From NCBI RefSeq assembly GCF_015668515.1, contig NZ_JADPFO010000004.1, positions 1 through 64,000 on the forward strand: DNA of 64,000 nt, in the 5' to 3' direction. The translations under genes were made by a program, and so were the position numbers. Under the pieces are notes generated by a model. The model worked only from the letters and a program-made list of their open reading frames with translations, ran no database searches and was not told the DNA's origin. This document shows, piece after piece, positions 21,353 through 29,582 of the stretch; the stretch's first letter is position 1, and each line of letters opens with the position of its first letter. Origin of the DNA: Paraclostridium tenue (GTDB taxonomy: Bacteria > Bacillota > Clostridia > Peptostreptococcales > Peptostreptococcaceae).

Positions 21353-22378
21353 TTATTTGATTATCATTGCATCCCCAAAACTAAAGAATCTATATTTTTC
21401 TAAAACTGCAGTATTATATGCATTTAAAACAGCATCTTTTGAAACTAATGCACTTACTAACATTATTAGTGTAGATTCTGGTAAATGGAAATTAGTTATT
21501 AATTTATCTACCATTTTAAATTTATACCCTGGATATATAAATATATTAGTCCATCCACTAGATTCTACAATCTCACCATTTTCGTTACTTGCTGACTCAA
21601 CAGTTCTGCAACTAGTTGTTCCAACACATATAATCTTATTACCATTTTTCTTTGCTTTATTTATTTTTTCAGCTGCTTCTTTATCTACCATATAATATTC
21701 AGAATGCATCTCATGTTCTAAAACATCATCAACCTTAACTGGTCTAAACGTTCCAAGTCCTACGTGTAATGTTACAAAAGCAATGTCTACACCTTTTTCC
21801 TTTATCTTCTCTAAAAGTTCTTTTGTAAAATGAAGACCCGCTGTAGGTGCTGCTGCTGAACCATTATGTTTTGAATAAACAGTTTGGTATCTTTCTCTTT
21901 CTTCTAATCTTTTTGTTATATATGGAGGCAACGGCATATTTCCAAGTTCATCTAATACTTCTTCAAAGATACCTTCATAGTAAAACTTAACTAATCTAGA
22001 ACCTTCTTCTGCAAGTCCTACTACCTCTCCTATAAGTTTTCCATTTCCAAATGAGAACTTAGTTCCTACCTTAGCTCTCTTTCCTGGTTTAACTAATGCT
22101 TGCCAAATATCTTTATCAGTTCTTTTTAATAAAAGAAATTCTATTTTACCACCAGTATCAACTTTTTCTCCTATAAGTCTTGCTGGTATAACTCTTGTAT
22201 TATTAAGAACTAAACAATCTCCTGGATTTAAATAATCTATAACGTCTTTAAATATTTTGTGCTCAATTTCCCCAGTTTTTTTATCTAAAACCATAAGTCT
22301 TGAATTTGATCTATCCTCAAGAGGTGTTTGAGCTATTAATTCTTCTGGTAAGTCAAAATAAAAATCGCTAGTTTTCAA
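21353..22378 (-). CDS. queA: S-adenosylmethionine:tRNA ribosyltransferase-isomerase
   Basis: QueA transfers the ribosyl part of SAM to preQ1-modified tRNA to form epoxyqueuosine. Typical segments are [21 protein letters not shown] at the start, [20 protein letters not shown]-like [11 protein letters not shown] and [16 protein letters not shown] near the end; 341 residues is full length. The start codon is TTG, eight bases after AAAGGACG. It acts with Tgt, encoded two genes downstream. Confidence 0.96.
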   Translation of the reverse strand: MKTSDFYFDLPEELIAQTPLEDRSNSRLMVLDKKTGEIEHKIFKDVIDYLNPGDCLVLNNTRVIPARLIGEKVDTGGKIEFLLLKRTDKDIWQALVKPGKRAKVGTKFSFGNGKLIGEVVGLAEEGSRLVKFYYEGIFEEVLDELGNMPLPPYITKRLEERERYQTVYSKHNGSAAAPTAGLHFTKELLEKIKEKGVDIAFVTLHVGLGTFRPVKVDDVLEHEMHSEYYMVDKEAAEKINKAKKNGNKIICVGTTSCRTVESASNENGEIVESSGWTNIFIYPGYKFKMVDKLITNFHLPESTLIMLVSALVSKDAVLNAYNTAVLEKYRFFSFGDAMIIK

Positions 22379-22480
22379 TTTAAACGTCCTTTCTATATTT
22401 TAGTACAAATTACATCATAACAAAAAAAATAATATTTTTCTATATTAATGATATTTATTGTCAATATGCTTATTTAATTT

Positions 22481-23494
22481 CTATTTTTTATTAGGGTATG
22501 GTATTTTCAAATGATCATAAGCTAAAGGCATTGCAATCCTACCTCTAGGTCCTCTATTTATAAATCCTAATTGAAGTAGATATGGCTCATAAACATCTTC
22601 TATTGTATTTCTATCTTCTCCTGTAGAAGCTGCTAAAGTATCTAATCCAACAGGACCTCCCTTAAATTTTTCAATTATTGTGTTTAGAAGTTTTTCATCG
22701 ACATGATCAAGTCCTAAACTATCTACTCCTAATAATTCTAATGCATCATTTGCAACTTCGTCTGTTATATTTCCATCTGCTCTAACTTGTGCATAATCTC
22801 TAACTCTTTTTAATAATCTATTTGATATCCTTGGTGTTCCTCTAGATCTTCTCGCTATTTCTGTAGCTCCTCCAATTTGAATCTCTGCTCCTAATATGCT
22901 TGATGATCTAATTACTATTTGTGCCAATTCTTCAACTGTATAATAATCTAACTTGCATATAACTCCAAATCTATCTCTTAAAGGATTAGTTAACATACCA
23001 GCTTTAGTAGTTGCTCCAATTAAAGTAAATTTAGGTAAATCAAGTCTTATACTTCTAGCTGATGGGCCTTTACCTATAATTATATCTAAACAATAATCTT
23101 CCATAGCTGAATATAAAACTTCTTCTACAGTTCTACTTATTCTGTGAATTTCATCTATAAATAAAACATCATTTTCATTTAAGTTAGTTAAAATAGCAGC
23201 TAAATCTCCAGCTCTTTCTATTGCAGGTCCTGAAGTTATCCTAAGATTAACACCCATCTCACTAGCTATTATAGATGCTAATGTCGTTTTTCCAAGCCCA
23301 GGTGGTCCATATAATAAAACATGGTCTAGTTGTTCATTTCTAGCTTTTGCTGCTTCTATAAATATTTTTAAAAGTTCTTTAGCCTTCTTTTGTCCTAAAT
23401 AATCATCTAAACTTTTAGGCCTTAAATTGTTTTCTATATCAACATCTTCATTTTGCATAGTGGATGTTATTATTCTATTTTCATCTTCAAACAT
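22481..23494 (-). CDS. ruvB: Holliday junction branch-migration helicase RuvB
   Basis: This AAA+ ATPase is the motor that drives Holliday-junction branch migration with RuvA. The Walker A motif is [12 protein letters not shown], Walker B is LFIDEIHR, sensor 1 lies in LIGATTKAG, and the C-terminal winged helix includes [10 protein letters not shown]. At 337 residues it is full length. AAGGGGGCG precedes the ATG. The order ruvC-ruvA-ruvB keeps the complete resolvasome together. Confidence 0.97.
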   Translation of the reverse strand: MFEDENRIITSTMQNEDVDIENNLRPKSLDDYLGQKKAKELLKIFIEAAKARNEQLDHVLLYGPPGLGKTTLASIIASEMGVNLRITSGPAIERAGDLAAILTNLNENDVLFIDEIHRISRTVEEVLYSAMEDYCLDIIIGKGPSARSIRLDLPKFTLIGATTKAGMLTNPLRDRFGVICKLDYYTVEELAQIVIRSSSILGAEIQIGGATEIARRSRGTPRISNRLLKRVRDYAQVRADGNITDEVANDALELLGVDSLGLDHVDEKLLNTIIEKFKGGPVGLDTLAASTGEDRNTIEDVYEPYLLQLGFINRGPRGRIAMPLAYDHLKIPYPNKK

Positions 23495-23511
23495 AGTTTA
23501 AATTCGCCCCC

Positions 23512-24114
23512 TTATCTAAGAGATTTACTCATTAAATAACTTAATGATTTCTTTATTATATCTTCTGTATTCATTCCACCTTTTTTACAATTATTAACTG
23601 CTTCTTTAGATTCTTGAGATGAATATCCAAGGGCAATAAGTGCATCAACTGCTTCATCTTGAGATACAACTATTGGAGCTTGTGAAAGAAGTGTCGGCTC
23701 AAACTCAATATTATTTTTATCTATCTTATCTTTTAATTCTAAAATAATTCTTTCTGCTGTTTTCTTTCCAACTCCAGGAGCTTTAGACATTTTCGCCACA
23801 TCTTCACTAACTATATATGCACCTATTTGCTTTGGGGTTGCAAAAGATAATATACCTAATGCAACCTTAGGTCCTATCTTAGAGACTGAATTTAATAATT
23901 CAAACATGTTAAGTTCTTCTTTTGTTGAAAAACCACAAAGACTCATATCATCTTCTCTTACTATTAATTTGGTATATATTTTATATTCTTTTCCTAGCTT
24001 TAAATCTGATAGTGTATTTGATGATACATTAACTTTATATCCAATATTATTTGCTTCTATTACTAAGCTATCTAAGTTTATTTCTTCTATACTTCCTTTT
24101 ATATAACTATACAT
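23512..24114 (-). CDS. ruvA: Holliday junction DNA-binding protein RuvA
   Basis: RuvA binds the four-way junction as a tetramer and loads RuvB. The N-terminal OB domain (1-62), two helix-hairpin-helix motifs (including VSKIGPKVALGILS and APGVGKKTAERIILEL) and the flexible C-terminal RuvB-binding domain (about 150-200) are all present. Its ATG overlaps the end of ruvC by eight bases, so translation is probably coupled; AGGGGGG is the ribosome binding site. Confidence 0.97.
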   Translation of the reverse strand: MYSYIKGSIEEINLDSLVIEANNIGYKVNVSSNTLSDLKLGKEYKIYTKLIVREDDMSLCGFSTKEELNMFELLNSVSKIGPKVALGILSFATPKQIGAYIVSEDVAKMSKAPGVGKKTAERIILELKDKIDKNNIEFEPTLLSQAPIVVSQDEAVDALIALGYSSQESKEAVNNCKKGGMNTEDIIKKSLSYLMSKSLR

Positions 24115-24616
24115 ATTTCCCCCCTATATTTTTAAGTGTTTTTTCTAATTTATTCGAATGGCAATGACATATTGCAACTGCTAATGCATCTGCTACATCA
24201 TCTGGTTTTGGTACTGATTTTAAATTTAAAAAAGATTTAACCATCTGTTGTACTTGAGCTTTTTGTGCCCTACCATATCCTACTACTCCTTGCTTCACTT
24301 GAAGAGGTGTGTACTCGTATACTGGCTTATTATTATGTGCACAAGCAAGCATAGTAACGCCCCTTGCTTGTGCTACTGTAATAGCTGTTTTTACATTTTT
24401 ATTAAAGAATAATTCTTCTATACCAACTTCATCTATGTTGTAGTTTTTGATAAGCATATCTATACCTTTATAAACAAGTTCTAATCTTTTTAATACATCC
24501 ATATGTGCTGGTGTAGTTACTGCTCCATAATCAATAACCCTAAATTTATTATTTTTATATTCTATAATTCCATAACCAACTATAGCTATTCCTGGATCTA
24601 TACCTAAAATAATCAT
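24107..24616 (-). CDS. ruvC: Holliday junction resolvase RuvC
   Basis: RuvC cuts Holliday junctions as a dimer. The first catalytic aspartate is D7 (ILGIDPGIAIVGYG), followed by the glutamate in VGIEELFFNKNVK and the C-terminal acidic cluster KPDDVADALAVAICH. The open frame extends 22 codons further, but the ATG at 24616 with AAAAGGAG upstream gives the normal N terminus and 169 residues. RuvC is missing from Bacillus but is common in Clostridia. Confidence 0.95.
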   Translation of the reverse strand: MIILGIDPGIAIVGYGIIEYKNNKFRVIDYGAVTTPAHMDVLKRLELVYKGIDMLIKNYNIDEVGIEELFFNKNVKTAITVAQARGVTMLACAHNNKPVYEYTPLQVKQGVVGYGRAQKAQVQQMVKSFLNLKSVPKPDDVADALAVAICHCHSNKLEKTLKNIGGKYV

Positions 24617-24681
24617 ACTAAAATAACTCCTTTTACGAAACTTACGTTCTGTATTAATATATAATACCATATTTCTATGCA

Positions 24682-24725
24682 AACTATAAAGAGATGAAAA
24701 GTTTCCCTTTCATCTCTTTATAGTT
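24682..24725. repeat. 18-bp perfect inverted repeat between the bofC-like gene and ruvC
   Basis: Bases 24682-24699 pair perfectly with 24708-24725 around an 8-base loop. There is no long T run after the stem on the minus strand, so it is a weaker terminator candidate for the bofC-like gene than its stem length suggests. It may instead be an mRNA-stabilising or partial-termination structure. Confidence 0.6.
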
Positions 24726-24751
24726 AGATATTATTAAATTATTTTAAGTGT

Positions 24752-25351
24752 TTAACTTCCAAAATCCTCTAGTTTAGAATATATTTCATCTTGTGTTGTT
24801 GCAGATATACCAACCTTGACTTCTTCTTGAACCTTTTTAGGCAAAGACTCAGTTTCAATGTCAGTATTTTCAAGTATTTCTCTATCTCCATTGCCATTGT
24901 ACTTGCAAACTACTATAATACCTTTTTTGTCTTCTATTACAAATTGATTAGCTTTTTTGGGATCATTAAAATTTTCTTTTTCTTGTAAAGTTATTTCATA
25001 TTTATCTAATTTTTTTATTGTTCTGTTTGGATATTTTGTTGTTAGATATTTAGTTATCTCATCCTTTGACTTTCCTATTAATTCTGATGGTATCGTTCCT
25101 ATCATAGTTGGTGGTTCATTACTAGATGTTCCATCTTCAAATGTTTTTTCTACCCAAATTTCACAATCTTTGCTTAACTTAAATGTGTCTTTAACTATTT
25201 CTTCTTCCTTTTTAGGTTTTGTGTCTTTATCTTTAGAGATCACTTCATCTGATGTTTTAAATCCTACATAAATCCCTCCAGCGAGAACTGCTATGCCTAA
25301 AACTATCATAATCGGTATTCGCCAAGGAAATTCTTTTTTCTTTTCGAACAT
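24752..25351 (-). CDS. BofC-like membrane-anchored protein
   Basis: The 199-residue protein has a basic N terminus, one membrane helix (about 9-31), and an extracytoplasmic region. The last 70 residues follow the pattern of the BofC C-terminal domain: a short beta segment ending GIIVVCKYNGN, then LPKKVQEEVKVGIS and ending IYSKLEDFGS. In Bacillus, bofC lies directly upstream of ruvA-ruvB-queA-tgt, and this gene holds the same place, upstream of ruvC. BofC restrains the SpoIVB signalling protease during sporulation. The ATG at 25351 has AAGGAGG upstream. Similarity is weak, so the call leans on synteny. Confidence 0.65.
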   Translation of the reverse strand: MFEKKKEFPWRIPIMIVLGIAVLAGGIYVGFKTSDEVISKDKDTKPKKEEEIVKDTFKLSKDCEIWVEKTFEDGTSSNEPPTMIGTIPSELIGKSKDEITKYLTTKYPNRTIKKLDKYEITLQEKENFNDPKKANQFVIEDKKGIIVVCKYNGNGDREILENTDIETESLPKKVQEEVKVGISATTQDEIYSKLEDFGS

Positions 25352-25442
25352 TAAAAACAACCTCCTTATACCGGTTATTTTTTCCAATTAGATATTTTTC
25401 ATACATTTATTTAAAATTATTTATAAAATATCAGTATGCAAA

Positions 25443-25495
25443 TAAAAAAGTGTCTTAAAAAATTTAAAGCTAAATTCCTTAAGACACTCTTTTTA
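25443..25495 (-). terminator. Terminator of the fprA-rubredoxin operon
   Basis: On the minus strand, GTGTCTTAA pairs with TTAAGACAC around a roughly 20-base AT-rich centre, and the stem ends in ACTTTTTT. It follows the rubredoxin stop codon. Confidence 0.75.
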
Positions 25496-25508
25496 TTAAT
25501 ATTTTTCT

Positions 25509-25673
25509 TTAGTCTTCAAATTTTGAGAAATAACTCTTATCTGCTCCACAATCTGGGCAAGTCCAATCTTCAGGAACATCTTCCCATTTAGTTCCTGGAG
25601 CCACTCCATTTTCAGGATCTCCTATTTCTGGATCATAAACATATTGACAAACATCACATACATATTTTTGCAT
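25509..25673 (-). CDS. Rubredoxin
   Basis: The 54-residue protein is a complete rubredoxin: the single iron is held by C6, C9 ([11 protein letters not shown]) and C39, C42 ([10 protein letters not shown]). The aromatic core and the GD-P-NG-APGT loop are typical. Rubredoxins pass electrons to flavodiiron proteins, and this gene lies 18 bases downstream of fprA, so the pair should form an O2- or NO-reducing chain in the cytosol. The mRNA has a good GGAG-type site. Confidence 0.97.
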   Translation of the reverse strand: MQKYVCDVCQYVYDPEIGDPENGVAPGTKWEDVPEDWTCPDCGADKSYFSKFED

Positions 25674-25691
25674 TTTCTTTCTCCTTTAAAT

Positions 25692-26912
25692 TTATTTTAT
25701 AACTGTCTTTATATATTCAACAGCCTTTATAACTTCTTTACTTGAATCTTCATTTAATGAAAATTTTACTCTTATTGGAAATTCAACTTCTGTCATTCCT
25801 GTATTTTTTATAATATTTGAAGTGTTTAATACATTCATGTTTGTATCATTTAAATATTCTTGTATTATCTCTATAGATTCTCCACTCCATCCATAAGACC
25901 CAAATGCTCCTGCTATTTTACCTTCTAAATCTTTTTCTTTAAGTTCTTTTAATACATTTTCTATACTTCCTATCATATCTCCATATCTAGTTGATGAACC
26001 AAATAATACAACATCTGAGCTTTCTATTGCTTTTAATATTTCATTTATATCATCTTTATTAGCATTGAATAATGAAACTTCCATATTAGCATTTTCTAAT
26101 TCTGTCTTAATTAAATTCGCTATACTTTTAGTTGAATTTCTCATAGTACTATAAACTATACTAGCTTTTTTACCATTTAAATCTATAACACTCATATCTT
26201 TGTATATGTTTATGTATTTATCTATATCTTGAGTTAATATATACCCATGAGATGGTGCTATCATTTTTATATCCAAATCTTTTATAGCTTCCATTAATAT
26301 TTTCACATAATTTCTATGAGGAGCTATTATTGCATTATAATATCCTATAAAATCATCAGTTATATCTTCTTTTGCTAGATTATCAAATAAATCAAATGTA
26401 GCTACATGTGTACTAAATATATCACAAGGAAATAATATTTTATCTTCCACACAATATGTTATCATTGTCTCTGCTGTATGAAGATATGGTGTCATTTTAA
26501 ATAAAAGTGTCTTTCCACCTATATCTAATGTATCACCATCTTTAACAACTAAAAATTCTCTATTATGTAACTTATATAATTCTTTCAATTCATTTACTGC
26601 AATCTCTGAACAAACTATAGTAGCATTTTTAGCTTTTATACAAAGTCCTGCCATTGCACCTGAATGATCTGGTTCAGTATGATTTACAACTATATATTTT
26701 ATTTTTTCTAAATTTGTTAATTTACTTAAATTTTCTACAAATTCTCTCCCATAAATCATATCAACAGTATCTATTACTGTTGGTTTTTCTGTATCTAAAA
26801 AATAACTATTGTATGTTGTTCCTTTTGTAAGTATTAATCTATGAAAAGGAACATCTCTATCATCAACTTTTCCTATGTAATAAATATCTTTTGTAAGTTT
26901 TATGTTATCCAT
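25692..26912 (-). CDS. fprA: Flavodiiron protein (FprA-type flavoprotein)
   Basis: This cytosolic enzyme reduces O2 to water and/or NO to N2O. Residues 1-245 form the metallo-beta-lactamase-like diiron domain with H78, E80, D82, H83 (HTEPDHSGA), and residues 255-400 form a flavodoxin domain that binds FMN (VYSTMRNSTKSIA; GSYGWSGES). At 406 residues it is the basic two-domain type, using the separate rubredoxin encoded next. The ATG has TAGGAGGTAA. An FNR-like box at -41.5 from a predicted start site suggests activation by the divergent regulator. Confidence 0.95.
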   Translation of the reverse strand: MDNIKLTKDIYYIGKVDDRDVPFHRLILTKGTTYNSYFLDTEKPTVIDTVDMIYGREFVENLSKLTNLEKIKYIVVNHTEPDHSGAMAGLCIKAKNATIVCSEIAVNELKELYKLHNREFLVVKDGDTLDIGGKTLLFKMTPYLHTAETMITYCVEDKILFPCDIFSTHVATFDLFDNLAKEDITDDFIGYYNAIIAPHRNYVKILMEAIKDLDIKMIAPSHGYILTQDIDKYINIYKDMSVIDLNGKKASIVYSTMRNSTKSIANLIKTELENANMEVSLFNANKDDINEILKAIESSDVVLFGSSTRYGDMIGSIENVLKELKEKDLEGKIAGAFGSYGWSGESIEIIQEYLNDTNMNVLNTSNIIKNTGMTEVEFPIRVKFSLNEDSSKEVIKAVEYIKTVIK

Positions 26913-26956
26913 AATAATTACCTCCTAATTTATCTGCTCATTACCTTTATGAATAC

Positions 26957-26998
26957 ATAATAACTTTCTTTACTTAAAAAAAATGTGATTGTAGTCAA
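26957..26998 (-). promoter_or_regulatory. fprA promoter with FNR-type box at -41.5
   Basis: Bases 26985-26998 read GTGAT-TGTA-GTCAA on the plus strand, 8 of 10 matches to the FNR consensus TTGAT-N4-ATCAA. On the minus strand, 22 bases after it, is a -10 TATTAT (26962-26957). With a start near 26950, the box is centred at -41.5, the class II activator position. The site also lies 133 bases upstream of the regulator's own GTG. Confidence 0.65.
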
Positions 26999-27130
26999 AA
27001 TTTGTAGGATTTTAAAATTATTTATATTTTTAATAAATATATTTTATTATATAATTTAAATATAAGTTTATATAAACGTTTAACCATCCATATATTCCAA
27101 TATAAGTACAAAATAAAAGGAGATGTTTTT

Positions 27131-27841
27131 GTGGAAAGATTCAGCTGTGAAAATTGCAAAAAAAAGTTATATGCAAAAGAAGTTCCTATATTTTCTGCTT
27201 TAAGCAAAGATGAAATGAATAAAATAGCTATTACCATGAGTCACCTTATATTCAATAAAGGTGATGTTCTTTGTACTGAAGGGGAAAAATCATCCAATCT
27301 ATTCATCTTAAGTAGTGGTGCAGTTAAATTATCTAAACTTACAAGTGAAGGAAAAGAACAAATAGTTCATATACTAAAGGAAGGTGAGTTTTTTGGAGAA
27401 TCTAATTTGTTTGAAGATAACCCAATAAGTAACTTTTCTGCTACTGTATTAGAAAAAACAACTATATGTATAATGTCTAAAGAAAATTTTGATGAAGTTC
27501 TAGCTAAAAATCCAAGCATTTCTTTAAAAATAATAAATCAACTTAGTAAAAGACTTGTAGAAGCTGAAAACATAGCTATAAATCTTGCAACTAATGATAT
27601 TCATTCAAGAATAGCCAATATGATTTTGGATTTTAGCGAAAAATATGGAGTTAAATCTAATGAAGGTGTCATAATTAAACTTCCAGTAAATAGAGAAGGA
27701 ATGGGAAATTACTGTGGTATAACAAGAGAAACTATAAGTAGAAAATTACCCATGTTTGAAGAAATTGGAGCTATAAAACTTAAAGGTAATAAAACTCTAA
27801 TAGTAAAAGATTTTGATAAAATAAAAGAATTCACTTATTAA
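27131..27841 (+). CDS. Crp/Fnr-family transcriptional regulator, FNR-type recognition helix
   Basis: The 236-residue regulator has an N-terminal CxxC (C6, C9), a cyclic-nucleotide-binding-like beta-barrel (about 30-140), a long dimer helix, and a C-terminal winged helix-turn-helix. The recognition helix TRETISRKL has E200, S203 and R204, the E-xx-S-R set that reads TTGAT half-sites in FNR. Sensing may involve a cluster or haem; only the two N-terminal cysteines, plus scattered others, are visible. It starts with GTG after AAAAGGAGATG. It is divergent from fprA-rubredoxin and upstream of the cupin pair, its likely targets. Confidence 0.88.
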   Translation: MERFSCENCKKKLYAKEVPIFSALSKDEMNKIAITMSHLIFNKGDVLCTEGEKSSNLFILSSGAVKLSKLTSEGKEQIVHILKEGEFFGESNLFEDNPISNFSATVLEKTTICIMSKENFDEVLAKNPSISLKIINQLSKRLVEAENIAINLATNDIHSRIANMILDFSEKYGVKSNEGVIIKLPVNREGMGNYCGITRETISRKLPMFEEIGAIKLKGNKTLIVKDFDKIKEFTY

Positions 27842-27846
27842 TAATA

Positions 27847-27877
27847 AAAAAACTATAGCTTTGCTATAGCTTTTTTA
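27847..27877. terminator. Bidirectional terminator between regulator and cupin genes
   Basis: CTATAGC and GCTATAG pair around a TTT loop, with six A residues before and six T residues after, so it can stop transcription from both convergent genes. Confidence 0.85.
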
Positions 27878-27881
27878 TTAT

Positions 27882-28217
27882 TTATGCTTTTACTAATATA
27901 TTAAATAACTTAACATCAGTCAAAGCTTCCACTCCATAGTTTATATCAGCCTCTAAAGCTACGATATCACCTTTATTTAACAATACTTCTTCATTTTCAT
28001 TATATAAAACTCTACAACTACCTTCTATTATGACAAACAATGTTTCCATTTCATAATATTCTTTATCTATACTTTCTCCTTTTGCAAACGAGAAAAATCT
28101 TATCTCTGTATTGTCATTATCTATTAGAGCTTTACTTGCAATCTTATTTCCAGTGTGATTTATCATTTCATTCATTGGTATAGATTTAAATGCTTCAATA
28201 TTTCTTAAATACTTCAT
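27882..28217 (-). CDS. Cupin-domain protein, second of a pair, lacking metal histidines
   Basis: This 111-residue single-domain protein has the cupin beta-barrel pattern (TLFVIIEGSCRVLYNENEEVLLNKGDIVALEA), but the usual G-x5-HxH metal ligands are absent: the first motif reads KGESIDKEYYEME. It resembles the upstream cupin in size and layout and may be a diverged duplicate that binds a ligand without metal. It follows the first cupin by three bases and is surely co-transcribed. Function unknown. Confidence 0.8.
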   Translation of the reverse strand: MKYLRNIEAFKSIPMNEMINHTGNKIASKALIDNDNTEIRFFSFAKGESIDKEYYEMETLFVIIEGSCRVLYNENEEVLLNKGDIVALEADINYGVEALTDVKLFNILVKA

Positions 28218-28220
28218 TTT

Positions 28221-28559
28221 TTAGTCCTCCTTAACAACTACTAAAAGCATCTTCATATCTTCTTTTGCAGTTACTTGATGTTGTATATTAGCTGGCATGA
28301 CTACAAATTGACCTTTTGTGGCTTCTATTGTGTCCTCTCCTATTTTTACTGTTGCAACACCTTCATGTATATATATTAAAGCATCCCCTTTTGCTGCATG
28401 AGGCCCTACTCCTTCTCCCTTACCAAAAGCTAAGACAGTTATTCCCACACCTTTTTTTTGTGCCATAGTTACTGTTTCTATTTGTCCCTCACTACAACTT
28501 ACTAAACTATCAAAATCTATACTTTTTGCTTTTTCTATATTTTTTATTAATTCTTTCAT
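28221..28559 (-). CDS. Cupin-domain protein, first of a pair
   Basis: The 112-residue protein is a single cupin barrel with [16 protein letters not shown] (motif 1) and MPANIQHQV (motif 2), retaining histidines suitable for metal binding. Small cupins of this type act as sensors, isomerases or dioxygenases; nothing here decides which. The promoter carries an FNR-type box at -41.5, with the same layout as fprA, so it likely belongs to the same oxidative or nitrosative stress response. Confidence 0.85.
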   Translation of the reverse strand: MKELIKNIEKAKSIDFDSLVSCSEGQIETVTMAQKKGVGITVLAFGKGEGVGPHAAKGDALIYIHEGVATVKIGEDTIEATKGQFVVMPANIQHQVTAKEDMKMLLVVVKED

Positions 28560-28636
28560 ACCTTTAATCTCCTTTTTCTATCATTTATTAAATTTATTCT
28601 ATTTTTGTTGTATCAAGTTTTACAAGTTATATTTAC

Positions 28637-28678
28637 ATTATATGTACAATTGTTTAATAAAACTGTGATTACAATCAA
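28637..28678 (-). promoter_or_regulatory. Cupin operon promoter with FNR-type box at -41.5
   Basis: Bases 28665-28678 read GTGAT-TACA-ATCAA, 9 of 10 matches to TTGAT-N4-ATCAA. On the minus strand, exactly 22 bases later, is a -10 TATAAT (28642-28637). The box would be centred at -41.5 from a start near 28630, with spacing identical to the fprA promoter. Confidence 0.7.
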
Positions 28679-28791
28679 TTTATTGATTAATTTTTAATTA
28701 AAATTTTTAAATATTCGTTCCATTTACTAATCGATTTTCATATTATACTGTTAAAAACTTATAATATAGTTGGTAAAAGGGGGATTAATTA

Positions 28792-29109
28792 TTGAATATA
28801 GATAATAGAATTTTAGATAGATTGGAGTTTATTGAATTTAAACAGCAAGTATTACTTTTAAAACAACCGAATCACAAAATAAGTGTTTTTGCAAACCTAT
28901 CACTTGCACAATTTATAGATATAAAAAATTATGTGAAAAATTTTGAAAAATTTATAGATCAAGAAAGTAGCTATACTTTTAAAGATTTTGAGATAGGATT
29001 ATATGATATTTGTCCTTTGATAAAAACTTATCCTGGAAGTTCAGTACTAATTGCAAGAATCTTAATGGATATAAAAAATTATGATATATTATTTTCACAC
29101 AATAACTAA
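28792..29109 (+). CDS. Conserved-looking small protein of unknown function
   Basis: I do not recognise this 105-residue protein. It is predicted to be soluble, rich in Ile, Lys, Phe and Asp, with one cysteine and no signal peptide; it begins with a mixed helical segment (RILDRLEFIEFKQQVLLL). The start is TTG, seven bases after AAAGGGGGA, which is a strong site, so it is probably translated. A hairpin follows the stop. It lies on the far side of the FNR-type box from the cupins, 114 bases away, but a link to that site is only a possibility. Confidence 0.65.
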   Translation: MNIDNRILDRLEFIEFKQQVLLLKQPNHKISVFANLSLAQFIDIKNYVKNFEKFIDQESSYTFKDFEIGLYDICPLIKTYPGSSVLIARILMDIKNYDILFSHNN

Positions 29110-29117
29110 ACTTTTAA

Positions 29118-29155
29118 AGGCGATATATTAATATATTATTTTTATATCGCCTAAT
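29118..29155 (+). terminator. Hairpin terminator after the unknown small gene
   Basis: AGGCGATATA (29118-29127) pairs with TATATCGCCT (29143-29152), followed by AATTTATTT. The T tract is interrupted, so termination may be partial. Confidence 0.6.
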
Positions 29156-29228
29156 TTATTTATATTTAGTATATATACAAATCTATTTGGAAATAATTTT
29201 ACTATATACTATTATAGGAGGGATTTCC

Positions 29229-29552
29229 ATGAGTAAAATAAATTGTAGTGTTGAAAATTGTTCTCACAATAATAAAAACATATGTTACGCAAATAGAATT
29301 GATGTACACGGAACTCAAGCAAAAACAATCGAACATACAGCTTGTGCATCATTTTTAGAAAATTTTGTTTATAGTAATTTAACTAATAATACAAATGATG
29401 ATGGTCCTTGTTCTTGTATATGTTGTAAAGTAGAAACTTGTGTTTATAATGATAATAACTTATGTACATTAGATTCTATTAAGGTTTCACCTGATACTAA
29501 AAGACCTAATATGTATTCCGAGACAAGCTGTTCTAGTTTTAAATATAAATAA
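29229..29552 (+). CDS. DUF1540 protein with two cysteine-rich repeats
   Basis: The 107-residue protein contains two copies of the DUF1540 motif: C-x4-C-x7-C with a later TACASF (first half), and CKVETC-x7-C with a later SCSSF (second half). Between them is a short CSCICC cluster. DUF1540 proteins are small, probably metal-binding, and common in spore-formers; their function is unknown. The ATG at 29229 follows TAGGAGGGA; the upstream ATG at 29187 has no such site. It ends in a strong palindromic terminator. Confidence 0.85.
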   Translation: MSKINCSVENCSHNNKNICYANRIDVHGTQAKTIEHTACASFLENFVYSNLTNNTNDDGPCSCICCKVETCVYNDNNLCTLDSIKVSPDTKRPNMYSETSCSSFKYK

Positions 29553-29580
29553 AAAGAGGAGATATATATCTCCTCTTTTT
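29551..29580. terminator. Bidirectional terminator between DUF1540 gene and yebC
   Basis: A perfect 30-base palindrome (AAAAAGAGGAGATAT and its complement) with A and T tracts on both sides lies between the two convergent stop codons. Confidence 0.88.
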
Positions 29581-29582
29581 AT

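Noticed and set aside
24617-24682. 22-codon N-terminal extension of RuvC
   Set aside because: No ribosome binding site and it does not fit the family; the ATG at 24616 does.
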